A stretch of DNA of 64,000 nt from Streptomyces sp. NBC_01294 (GTDB lineage: Bacteria; Actinomycetota; Actinomycetes; Streptomycetales; Streptomycetaceae), in the NCBI RefSeq assembly GCF_035917235.1, contig NZ_CP108423.1, positions 2,359,001 through 2,423,000 on the forward strand. The letters are read 5' to 3'. Position 1 is the stretch's first letter; each line of letters opens with the position of its first letter. The position numbers were made by a program, and so were the translations under genes. Positions 57,069 to 64,000 of this stretch are shown one piece after another. The notes beneath the pieces are model-generated. The model was not told where the DNA came from, searched no databases, and saw only the letters and a list, made by a program, of their open reading frames with translations.

Positions 57069-58412
57069 CTAGAAGCCTCCCCCTCCGTCGAAGCCGCCGC
57101 CCCCGCCGAATCCGCCGCCGCCGAAGTCGGACGGGTTGAAGTCGGCCCCGGAGACGTCCCCGCCCTCGAAGCCGCTGCCCGTGCCGCCGCCGTAGTCCGC
57201 GGCGTAGGCCGGGCTGGACATCATCGAACCGAGCATCGTGCCCGCCAGCAGGCCGGGCAGGATGCCGCCGCCGAAGTAACCGCCGGCCCAGGGACCGTAC
57301 GCCGGGCCGGCGTCGTAGTACGGCCGCGGCCCGTGCTCGGTCTCGACCGTGCGGACCGCCGGGTCCAGCCCGTCGCGCAGGCGTACGGCGTCCGCCGTGC
57401 AGACGGGCACCGTACGGGAGGTCCCGCCGGCCGGAGCCCACGTGGCGACCTCGCTGCTCGGCCCGTGGCGCGGGTCGAAGAAGCAGGGCGAGCGGCGCTC
57501 GGGCACCGGCTTCCCCTGCCGGCGCGCGTCCAGGCGGGCCAGGGCGTACCGGCCGTCCTCCAGGGCCTGGGTCACTCCCTTGACCTCGTCGGGGTACTGG
57601 ACCGAGCCCATGATCTGCTTGGCCTTGTCGTACGAGTCGAGCCCCTGCTCGTAGTCCTTGCGCATGGCGTCGTCGGCGCCGGGCTCGCCGGGGTGGAAGT
57701 CCAGTCGCTCCAGCTCCTCGCCGAAGGCCGTGATGTCCTCGTCGACGACCACGCCGAGCCGCTCGATGGCCTCGCGCCGGGTCTCTTCCTTCTTCTTCCT
57801 GTTGCGGCGGACCAGCGCGTACGCACCGCCGCCGCCGATCACGGCCACCGCGCCGAGTGCGATCAGCCCGCCGACCGGGGCGCCTTCTTCAGCGCCGGTG
57901 CTGCCCCAGGAGGCGGGGGCACTGCCCCTGGCCTGGCTCAGGGCCTGGTCGACGAAATTGTTGAGCTGGGTGGTCGCGTCCACCGGTGCGCCGGTCTTGG
58001 CGGCGTCGGTGAGGTTGCGGACGGCGTTGGCCGGCATGACCGCCCGGTCGGCGCCCGCCTTGAAGCCGTCGCCGAGCCGGATCGCGTAGAGGCCGGTGAT
58101 GCCGGTCTCGGTGCGGACGGCGCCGAGGACCTTGTCCTCGGGGAACTCGGCGGTGGCCGGCAGCACCGCGACGAACACCGGCTTCCCGGCGTCCTTGATC
58201 TTCTGTGCGAGCGCCTCCGCCTCGGCCGGGGGCAGCTGTGCCTCGGCTCGGGGGTCGACGTAGACCGGGCCCTCCTTGAGGGCCTCCGCCACGGCAGCGA
58301 CTCCGGTGGCGGCCGACGCCTGTGGGGCCACCGCGAGAGCGGTCACCGACAGGGCCAGCAGCAGACCGGACATCAGCGATCCCATGCGTATGGATATCAG
58401 CCTGGTCCTCAT
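57069..58412 (-). CDS. Secreted/membrane protein with Gly-rich C-terminus
   Basis: This 447-residue protein has a signal peptide (about residues 1-34, ending APQASA), an extracytoplasmic region (about 35-175) with VYVDPRAEAQLPPAEAEALAQKI, a membrane segment at about 182-202, then basic RRNRKKK. A cytoplasmic helical region follows, then RSPCFFDPRHGPSSEVATW, and a final Gly/Phe-rich tail built of GGGGFGGGGG. I do not know a specific function. The Cys-containing CFFDPRHG segment appears conserved in actinobacterial membrane proteins of this type. ATG at 58410-58412. Confidence 0.78.
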   Translation of the reverse strand: MRTRLISIRMGSLMSGLLLALSVTALAVAPQASAATGVAAVAEALKEGPVYVDPRAEAQLPPAEAEALAQKIKDAGKPVFVAVLPATAEFPEDKVLGAVRTETGITGLYAIRLGDGFKAGADRAVMPANAVRNLTDAAKTGAPVDATTQLNNFVDQALSQARGSAPASWGSTGAEEGAPVGGLIALGAVAVIGGGGAYALVRRNRKKKEETRREAIERLGVVVDEDITAFGEELERLDFHPGEPGADDAMRKDYEQGLDSYDKAKQIMGSVQYPDEVKGVTQALEDGRYALARLDARRQGKPVPERRSPCFFDPRHGPSSEVATWAPAGGTSRTVPVCTADAVRLRDGLDPAVRTVETEHGPRPYYDAGPAYGPWAGGYFGGGILPGLLAGTMLGSMMSSPAYAADYGGGTGSGFEGGDVSGADFNPSDFGGGGFGGGGGFDGGGGF

Positions 58413-58523
58413 ACGGACGACGCTACCTGAACTGGGACTTTCCTGTGTGAGCAGCACATAAGGCACATGCCGGCCCCGGAGTCCCCCGGAGTGCCGCGAG
58501 TGGCCCCGAGTGCCCGCGAGTGC

Positions 58524-58570
58524 GTCCAGGACGTGATCCGTGGTCCGCCCGGGCGGACCACGTCCTGGAC
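58524..58570 (-). terminator. Terminator of cimA
   Basis: GTCCAGGACGTG and its complement (58524-58535 with 58559-58570) surround a perfect 20-base GC palindrome (58541-58560), so two alternative stems are possible. It lies directly after the cimA stop. Confidence 0.7.
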
Positions 58571-58574
58571 GGGG

Positions 58575-60194
58575 CTACTCGGCCGGTTCGACGCCCGCGT
58601 GCAGCAGGCCGTACGTGAACGCGTCCTCCAGGGCCTGCCAGGACGCCGCGATCACGTTCGGGGCGACGCCGACCGTGGACCACTCGCGGACGCCGTCCGT
58701 CGTGGCGACCAGCACGCGGGTCGTGGACGCCGTGCCGTGCGTACCTTCGAGGATGCGGACCTTGTAGTCGACCAGCTCGAACTTGGCCAGCTGGGGGTAG
58801 AACCGCTCCAGCGCCACCCGCAGCGCCCGGTCCAGCGCGTTGACCGGGCCGTTGCCCTCGGCCGTCGCGACGATCCGCTCGCCCTTGGCCCACAGCTTGA
58901 CCGTGGCCTCGTTGGCGTGGGTGCCGTCCGGGCGGTCCTCGACGATCGCCCGCCACGACTCGATCCGGAAGTACTTGCGGGCCCGGCCCTCGGCCTCGGC
59001 GCGCAGCAGCAGCTCGAAGGAGGCGTCGGCCGCCTCGTACGTGTAGCCCTGGAGCTCCCGCTCCTTGACCCGCTCCACGACCCGGGAGATCAGCGCACGG
59101 TCGTCGCCCAGCTCGACGCCGAGCTCCTTGCCCTTGAGCTCGATGGAGGCGCGGCCGGCCATGTCGGAGACCAGCATCCGCATGGTGTTGCCGACCCGCT
59201 CGGGGTCGATGTGCTGGTAGAGGTCCGGGTCGACCTTGATCGCCGAGGCGTGCAGGCCCGCTTTGTGCGCGAAGGCGGAGACGCCCACGTACGGCTGGTG
59301 CGTGGAGGGCGTGAGGTTGACGACCTCGGCGATCGCGTGCGAGATCCGGGTCATCTCGGCGAGCGCGCCGTCGGGGAGCACCTTGCGCCCGTACTTGATC
59401 TCCAGGGCGGCGACGACGGGGAAGAGGTTGGCGTTGCCGACGCGCTCGCCGTAGCCGTTCGCCGTGCACTGGACGTGGGTGGCGCCCGCGTCCACCGCGG
59501 CGAGGGTGTTGGCGACGGCGCAGCCGGTGTCGTCCTGGGCGTGGATGCCCAGGCGGGCGCCCGTGTCGGCGAGGACGGTCGCGACGGTCGCCGTGATCTG
59601 CGCGGGCAGCATCCCGCCGTTGGTGTCGCAGAGGATGACGACGTCGGCGCCGGCCTCGTGGGCGGTGCGCACGACGGACTTCGCGTACTCGGCGTTGGCG
59701 CGGTAGCCGTCGAAGAAGTGCTCGCAGTCGACGAAGACGCGACGGCCCTGGCCGACCAGGTGGGAGACGGTGTCGCGGACCATCTCCAGGTTCTCGTCCA
59801 GGGTGGTGCGCAAGGCGAGCTCGACGTGGCGGTCGTGCGACTTGGCGACGAGCGTGATCACCGGGGCGCCGGATTCCAGCAGGGCCCGCACCTGCGGGTC
59901 CTGGGCGGCCGAGCCGCCCGCGCGCCGGGTCGCGCCGAAGGCGACCAGCTGGGCGTTCTTGAAGGCGATCTCCGCGCGGGCGCGGGCGAAGAACTCGGTG
60001 TCACGGGGGTTGGCGCCCGGCCAGCCGCCCTCGATGAAGCCCACTCCGAAGTCGTCCAGATGCCGGGCGATCGTCAGCTTGTCGGCGACCGTGAGGTTGA
60101 TGCCCTCACGCTGGGCGCCGTCGCGCAGGGTGGTGTCGAAGACGTGGAAGCTGTCGTCGAGGACCGCTGCTGCCGCCTCTGGTGTCGTCGTCAT
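58575..60194 (-). CDS. cimA: (R)-citramalate synthase
   Basis: This 539-residue enzyme condenses pyruvate with acetyl-CoA to citramalate, the threonine-independent route to isoleucine. It resembles 2-isopropylmalate synthase in layout: DTTLRDGAQREGINL at the N-terminus, the metal-binding GIHAQDDTGCAVAN, then a C-terminal LeuA dimerisation domain (about residues 400-535) that senses end product. The ATG at 60192-60194 (MTTTPEAAAAV) fits. An attenuator-like leader lies upstream (leader peptide 60391-60432 and terminator 60316-60338), which would link expression to isoleucine supply. Confidence 0.94.
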   Translation of the reverse strand: MTTTPEAAAAVLDDSFHVFDTTLRDGAQREGINLTVADKLTIARHLDDFGVGFIEGGWPGANPRDTEFFARARAEIAFKNAQLVAFGATRRAGGSAAQDPQVRALLESGAPVITLVAKSHDRHVELALRTTLDENLEMVRDTVSHLVGQGRRVFVDCEHFFDGYRANAEYAKSVVRTAHEAGADVVILCDTNGGMLPAQITATVATVLADTGARLGIHAQDDTGCAVANTLAAVDAGATHVQCTANGYGERVGNANLFPVVAALEIKYGRKVLPDGALAEMTRISHAIAEVVNLTPSTHQPYVGVSAFAHKAGLHASAIKVDPDLYQHIDPERVGNTMRMLVSDMAGRASIELKGKELGVELGDDRALISRVVERVKERELQGYTYEAADASFELLLRAEAEGRARKYFRIESWRAIVEDRPDGTHANEATVKLWAKGERIVATAEGNGPVNALDRALRVALERFYPQLAKFELVDYKVRILEGTHGTASTTRVLVATTDGVREWSTVGVAPNVIAASWQALEDAFTYGLLHAGVEPAE

Positions 60195-60315
60195 GCTGAT
60201 CTGACTCCTGTCGGATGAGTGGTTCCGGATGCCCGCCAAAGGGGCAGGCCGCCGTCACTGCCCCCATCATCGCGCGCGGTCCCGTCCCGGTCTGGATGCT
60301 CCGGGAAACGAAAAA

Positions 60316-60338
60316 ACCTCTCGCGGGTAGCGAGAGGT
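60316..60338 (-). terminator. Attenuator-type terminator in the cimA leader
   Basis: A nine-base perfect stem (60316-60324 with 60330-60338, loop GGGTA) is followed on the minus strand by six T. It lies 120 bases before the cimA start, on the cimA strand, so it is placed to stop transcription before the gene unless relieved. True T-run terminators are uncommon in Streptomyces, which makes this one stand out. Confidence 0.8.
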
Positions 60339-60360
60339 CTGCGCGCGGGTCCGAGGCACG

Positions 60361-60401
60361 GTGGCCGCTTCCGCGGAGTTCTTCCACGGTTCAGCGGCCA
60401 C
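60361..60401 (-). promoter_or_regulatory. Stem in the cimA leader overlapping the leader peptide stop
   Basis: AGCGGCCAC at 60393-60401 pairs with GTGGCCGCT at 60361-60369. The leader peptide stop codon (60391-60393) touches the first arm. A second, longer-range stem (60341-60352 with 60405-60416, 11 of 12) extends it. A ribosome held on the Ile codons or stopped at the end would change these pairings. Confidence 0.5.
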
Positions 60402-60432
60402 TGGGGACCGGCGCGCTGCTGGCGATAATCAT
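60391..60432 (-). CDS. Putative cimA leader peptide
   Basis: The ATG at 60430-60432 starts a 13-residue frame, MIIASSAPVPSGR, ending in TGA. The second and third codons are ATT and ATC, both isoleucine, the end product of the pathway served by cimA. ATT is very rare in this GC-rich genome, so a ribosome would plausibly stall there when isoleucyl-tRNA is short. No strong ribosome-binding site is seen, so a leaderless transcript is possible. A terminator with a T run follows. Confidence 0.6.
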   Translation of the reverse strand: MIIASSAPVPSGR

Positions 60433-60518
60433 GAGCTGAGCAGGCACGCTGGCAGTGTGCCACACCGCTCGCCGCGGATGGACAGGGATCTCAGCATGCG
60501 GGCAGCGTGCCCGCGCGG

Positions 60519-61139
60519 TTAACCCCGAGGGGTGAGCGCGTCGGTGAGGAACTCGCGGACGTGGTCGAGGATGGCCTCGCGGTCCATCGTCGGCAGGCCC
60601 ACCGCCAGCTGGATGCTGAAGCCGTCGAGCAGGGCCCGGATGCGGGTCGCCATGCGCTCGGCGTCGACCGGGCGGAACTCCCCGCGCGAGATGCCCTCGG
60701 CGAGCAGGGCCACCAGGTCGCGGTGCCAGGCGCCCTCGATGGCCGCCTGCCGGTCGCGCTCCTGGGGGCCGGCGTTCTGGGACCGGTTCCAGACCTCCAG
60801 CCACAGCGTCCAGTGCGGGTCGCGGGCCTGCGTGGGCACGTACAGGTCGACGTACGCCTGCAGGCGCTCGCACACCGGGCCGCGACGGGAGAGCAGCGCC
60901 CGCCGCGCGCTGCCCAGCTCGGCCTCGCTCCACTCCAGGGTCTGCAGCAGGAGCTCGTCCTTGCTGCGGAAGTAGTAGAGGAGGTGGCCGCTGCTCATGC
61001 CGACCTCGCGGCCCAGACCGGCCATGGTCAGGCCTTCCAGGCCGCGCTCGGCGATCGTGGCCATGGCGGCGACGAGTACGTCCTCGCGCGGGGGCGCGTT
61101 CTTCCGCGCCGCGCGCACCGGTACTCCACCCGCCACCAT
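60519..61139 (-). CDS. TetR-family transcriptional regulator
   Basis: This 206-residue TetR-type repressor has an N-terminal helix-turn-helix (about residues 17-62) with TMAGLGREVGMSSGHLLYYFRSKDELL, and a ligand-binding helical C-terminus like that of BetI. The ATG at 61137-61139 begins MVAGGVPVRAARKN. It is 40 bases downstream of agmatine deiminase on the same strand, so it probably controls the urease/agmatine deiminase genes. Confidence 0.9.
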   Translation of the reverse strand: MVAGGVPVRAARKNAPPREDVLVAAMATIAERGLEGLTMAGLGREVGMSSGHLLYYFRSKDELLLQTLEWSEAELGSARRALLSRRGPVCERLQAYVDLYVPTQARDPHWTLWLEVWNRSQNAGPQERDRQAAIEGAWHRDLVALLAEGISRGEFRPVDAERMATRIRALLDGFSIQLAVGLPTMDREAILDHVREFLTDALTPRG

Positions 61140-61179
61140 GGCCCCACTCCTTGTCGGTCGGCTGCCGGCCGTCTGCGGA

Positions 61180-62229
61180 TCAGACCTTCGGCTGCTGCTG
61201 GGTGATGCAGTGGATACCGCCACCCCCGGCGAAAATCGTACGTGCGTCAACGAGTGTCACGGTCCGCTCGGGGAACAGTCCGCGGAAGATCTCTGCGGCC
61301 TCCTCGTCGCGCGGGTCGTCGAAGGAGCACAGCACCACGCCGCCGTTGCACAGGTAGTGGTTGATGTAGGAGTAGTCCACCCACTCCCCGTCCTCCTCCA
61401 GCACGGTCGGCGCCGGGATCTCCACGACCTCCAGCTGCCGGCCCCGGGCGTCCGTGGACGCGCGCAGGATGGCCGCGATCGTCTTGCAGCGCTCGTGGTC
61501 CGGGTGGGCCGGGTCGGGCTGGGTGTGCACCATGACGACGCCGGGGCGGGCGAAGGCGGCGACGATGTCGACGTGACCCTGGGTGCCGTAGGTGCCGTAG
61601 TCGCCGGCCAGGCCGTACGGCAGCCAGATCGCCTTGGTGGTGCCGAGGTGGGCGTGGATCTCGGCCTCGACCTGCTGGCGGGTCCAGCCGGGGTTGCGGC
61701 CCTCGCCCAGCTGCACGGTGTCGGTGAGGAGCACGGTGCCCTCGCCGTCGACGTGGATGGCGCCGCCCTCGTTGACGAGCTCGGTGCTGTACGTACGGGT
61801 GCCGGCCACGTCCGAGACGTGCCGGGCGATCTTCGAGTCGTGGTCCCAGCGGGCCCACTCCTGGGCGCCCCAGCCGTTGAAGGTCCAGTCGACGGCCGCG
61901 AGCTCGCCGGCGTCGTTGGTGACGAAGGTCGGGCCGATGTCGCGCATCCAGGCGTCGTCGAGCTCCTGCTCGACGAGCTGTACGTCGTCGCCGACGTGTC
62001 CGCGGGCGCTGTCAGCGTCGCCGGGCGAGACCACGAGGGTCACCGGCTCGTACGCACGCACCGCGCGGGCGACGGCGCCCCAGGCCTCGCGGGCCTCGGC
62101 GAGCTCCTGCGCGTTGGTGAAGGTCGGATTGGGGCTGGGCCAGGCCATCCAGGTGCGCTCGTGGGGCGTCCACTCGGCGGGCATCCGGAAGCCGGCGTCG
62201 ACCGGCTTGGCGGGCTGTGTGGCAGTCAT
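61180..62229 (-). CDS. aguA: Agmatine deiminase family protein
   Basis: This 349-residue protein of the guanidino-group-modifying superfamily hydrolyses agmatine to N-carbamoylputrescine and ammonia. It begins with MPAEWTPHERTWMAWP, then has DAWMRDIGPTFV (substrate carboxylates), GQ/THGHVDIVAAFARPG (His) and the catalytic Cys in GGGGIHCITQQQP. Related enzymes act on other amidines, so agmatine is probable rather than certain. It lies 28 bases after ureC. Confidence 0.92.
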   Translation of the reverse strand: MTATQPAKPVDAGFRMPAEWTPHERTWMAWPSPNPTFTNAQELAEAREAWGAVARAVRAYEPVTLVVSPGDADSARGHVGDDVQLVEQELDDAWMRDIGPTFVTNDAGELAAVDWTFNGWGAQEWARWDHDSKIARHVSDVAGTRTYSTELVNEGGAIHVDGEGTVLLTDTVQLGEGRNPGWTRQQVEAEIHAHLGTTKAIWLPYGLAGDYGTYGTQGHVDIVAAFARPGVVMVHTQPDPAHPDHERCKTIAAILRASTDARGRQLEVVEIPAPTVLEEDGEWVDYSYINHYLCNGGVVLCSFDDPRDEEAAEIFRGLFPERTVTLVDARTIFAGGGGIHCITQQQPKV

Positions 62230-62257
62230 GGCAGGAGGTCCTTAAAGGCTGTGCCGG

Positions 62258-64000
62258 TTACAGGAAGTACAGGCGGTTCAGGGAGACCGATTCGGCGGCT
62301 TCGGAGCGCAGCGGTTCCCCGTCGAGGGAGACGAGTCCGCTGCGCGCGTCCACGTCGACCGCGCCCACCCGGGAGTTGAGGAGCAGGTCCTTGGGGCCGA
62401 TCCCGCGGGTGCCGCGGACGGCGACCCGACGGCGCCGGGTCGGCATCTCGTCGCTGCCCAGGGCGGCCGCGGCGGCCGAGACGAAGGCGACGGAGATGTC
62501 GGCGGCGGTGGCTCCGTACGAGCCGAACTGCGGTCCAAGGACGAGGGGTTCGCAGGTGTCGGTGGCGGCGTTGGGGTCGCCGGTGACGCCATAGGCGGGG
62601 AAGCCGGATTTGAGGACGAGCTGCGGTTTGGCGCCGAAGAACTGGGGGCGCCACAGGACGATGTCGGCGAGTTTGCCGGTCTCGATGGAGCCGATCTCGT
62701 GGGCCAGGCCGTGGGCGATGGCGGGGTTGATGGTCAGCTTGGCCATGTAGCGCAGGACCCGGGCGTTGTCGTCGCCCTCGCCGTCGCCGGCCAGGGGGCC
62801 CAGCTCGCCCTTCATCTTGGCGGCCATGGCGAAGGTGCGGCGGATCGTCTCGCCGGCCCGGCCCATGCCCTGGGCGTCGGAGGAGGTGATGCCGATCACC
62901 CCGAGGTCGTGCAGCACGTCCTCGGCGCCCATGGTGCCGGCCCGGATCCGGTCGCGGGCCATGGCCGCGTCGCCCGGGAGGTCGGGCTTGAGGTCGTGAA
63001 CGGAGACGATCATGCCGTAGTGCTCGGCCACCGCGTCCCGGCCGAAGGGCAGGGTCGGGTTGGTGGAGGAGCCGATGACGTTCGGCACGCCCGCCATCTT
63101 CAGCACGTTCGGCACGTGCCCGCCGCCGCAGCCCTCGATGTGGAAGGCATGGATCGTGCGGCCGTCCAGGACCCGCAGGGTGTCCTCGACGGAGAGACAC
63201 TCGTTGAGGCCGTCACTGTGCAGCGCGACCTGTACGTCGTACTCCTCGGCCACCCGCAGGGCGGTGTCCAGGGCGCGGGCGTGAGCGCCCATGTCCTCGT
63301 GGACCTTGAAACCGCAGGCACCGCCCTCGGCCAGGGCCTCCACCAGCGGAGCGGCGTCCGAAGAGGAACCCCGGGCCAGGAAACCGATGTTCACCGGCCA
63401 CGCGTCGAAGGCGTTGAAGGCGTGCTTCAGCGCCCACGGGGAGTTGACGCCGACGCCCCACACCGGGCCGAACTCCTGGCCGATGACCGTGGTGACGCCC
63501 GCGGCGAGCGAGGCCTCCATGATGCGCGGGGAGAGCAGGTGCACGTGGGTGTCGACGGCGCCGGCGGTGGCGATCAGGCCCTCGCCGGAGACGATCGAGG
63601 TACCCGTGCCGACGACGACGTCGACGCCGTCGAGGGTGTCCGGGTTGCCGGCCCGCCCGATCGCATGGATACGGCCCTCGCGGATACCGATCGACACCTT
63701 GCGGATGCCCAGGACCGCGTCGATGACCAGGACGTTGCTGATGACGACGTCGCAGGTCTCGCGGACGGCGGCGGCCTTCAGGTGCAGGCCGTCCCGGGCG
63801 GTCTTGCCGAAACCGGCCAGGAACTCGTCACCGGGCTTCTGCGCGTCGTACTCCACCCGCACCGTCAGCCCGGAGTCACCGAGACGCACCCGGTCCCCGG
63901 CGCGCGGGCCGAAGACGGAGGCGTACTCGTGCGGGTCGATGTGCCGGCTGCCCGGTGCGCAGTGCGCGCTGTGGTCGGTGTGCGGTGTCTGCCTGCTCAT
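62258..64000 (-). CDS. ureC: Urease alpha subunit
   Basis: This 580-residue catalytic subunit contains the nickel site: DTHVHL (two His), the carbamylated Lys in CGFKVHEDMG, the His in VALHSDGLNE, HIEGCGGGH, and the Asp in SSDAQGMGR. Compared with the textbook urease flap MVCHHLD, the sequence is VSVHDLK: the flap Cys is Val while the catalytic His is kept. It looks like the second-type urease gene found next to agmatine deiminase in Streptomyces. The ATG is exactly at the window edge; an upstream start cannot be excluded. Accessory genes are not in view. Confidence 0.9.
   Translation of the reverse strand: MSRQTPHTDHSAHCAPGSRHIDPHEYASVFGPRAGDRVRLGDSGLTVRVEYDAQKPGDEFLAGFGKTARDGLHLKAAAVRETCDVVISNVLVIDAVLGIRKVSIGIREGRIHAIGRAGNPDTLDGVDVVVGTGTSIVSGEGLIATAGAVDTHVHLLSPRIMEASLAAGVTTVIGQEFGPVWGVGVNSPWALKHAFNAFDAWPVNIGFLARGSSSDAAPLVEALAEGGACGFKVHEDMGAHARALDTALRVAEEYDVQVALHSDGLNECLSVEDTLRVLDGRTIHAFHIEGCGGGHVPNVLKMAGVPNVIGSSTNPTLPFGRDAVAEHYGMIVSVHDLKPDLPGDAAMARDRIRAGTMGAEDVLHDLGVIGITSSDAQGMGRAGETIRRTFAMAAKMKGELGPLAGDGEGDDNARVLRYMAKLTINPAIAHGLAHEIGSIETGKLADIVLWRPQFFGAKPQLVLKSGFPAYGVTGDPNAATDTCEPLVLGPQFGSYGATAADISVAFVSAAAAALGSDEMPTRRRRVAVRGTRGIGPKDLLLNSRVGAVDVDARSGLVSLDGEPLRSEAAESVSLNRLYFL

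Overview
The window is high-GC DNA with GTG, TTG and ATG starts, dense third-position G/C and gene content typical of Streptomyces: paired conservon operons, the HU/H1-like protein HupS, NsdA, the IclR-type regulator NdgR, AccB/AccE and CofC. Gene order follows, as far as I remember it, the Streptomyces coelicolor SCO5525-SCO5585 core-chromosome segment read in reverse. I see no prophage, insertion sequence, CRISPR array or secondary-metabolite cluster.

Layout. 1-2.6 kb: glnD (cut by the window edge), glnK and amtB, a nitrogen-sensing operon on the minus strand. 2.8-10.9 kb: nsdA, a short primase/polymerase-like protein, ftsY, an NCS1 permease, a luciferase-like oxidoreductase and the glucose permease glcP. 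11-20.4 kb: smc (with an unusual insertion in the hinge), a small coiled-coil protein, acylphosphatase, a secreted CAP-domain protein, a flavodoxin/HxlR pair, and the mutM, rnc, rpmF, DUF177 line. 20.4-29.7 kb: a DivIVA-like protein, coaD, rsmD, recG, a DAK/FakA-like protein, rpmB, thiD and thiL. 30-36 kb: a Lrp-type ligand-binding protein, a DUF3515 lipoprotein, ddl-gpsA-plsC, cofC with a C-terminal extension, and hupS. 36-39.1 kb: leuD-leuC divergent from ndgR, with a near-perfect palindrome between them. 39.2-39.75 kb: five tRNA genes (Gln, Glu, Glu, Gln, Glu). 39.8-43.3 kb: a HAD hydrolase, gltX, an FAH-family protein and a small protein with a duplicated NPRRT motif. 43.8-54.1 kb: two tandem conservons (cvnABCD twice). 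54.3-64 kb: accE, accB, a YceI protein, a secreted Gly-rich membrane protein, cimA with an attenuator-like leader, a TetR regulator, agmatine deiminase and a urease alpha subunit.

Main themes. Nitrogen supply is represented by AmtB, GlnK, GlnD, urease and agmatine deiminase. Branched-chain amino acid synthesis is represented by LeuCD, NdgR and CimA. Translation is represented by rpmB, rpmF, gltX and the Glu/Gln tRNAs. Chromosome maintenance is represented by Smc, HupS, RecG, RNase III and MutM. The two conservons are membrane-linked kinase/roadblock/DUF742/GTPase signalling modules; their GTPase genes share a 394-base identical tract, which suggests gene conversion.

The observations I consider most worth checking are the cimA leader (a 13-residue peptide beginning Met-Ile-Ile followed by a hairpin with a T run), the in-frame dispersed-repeat sequences inside smc and gltX, the cvnD conversion tract, the duplicated tRNA block with a compensatory acceptor-stem change, and the NPRRT-repeat small protein.
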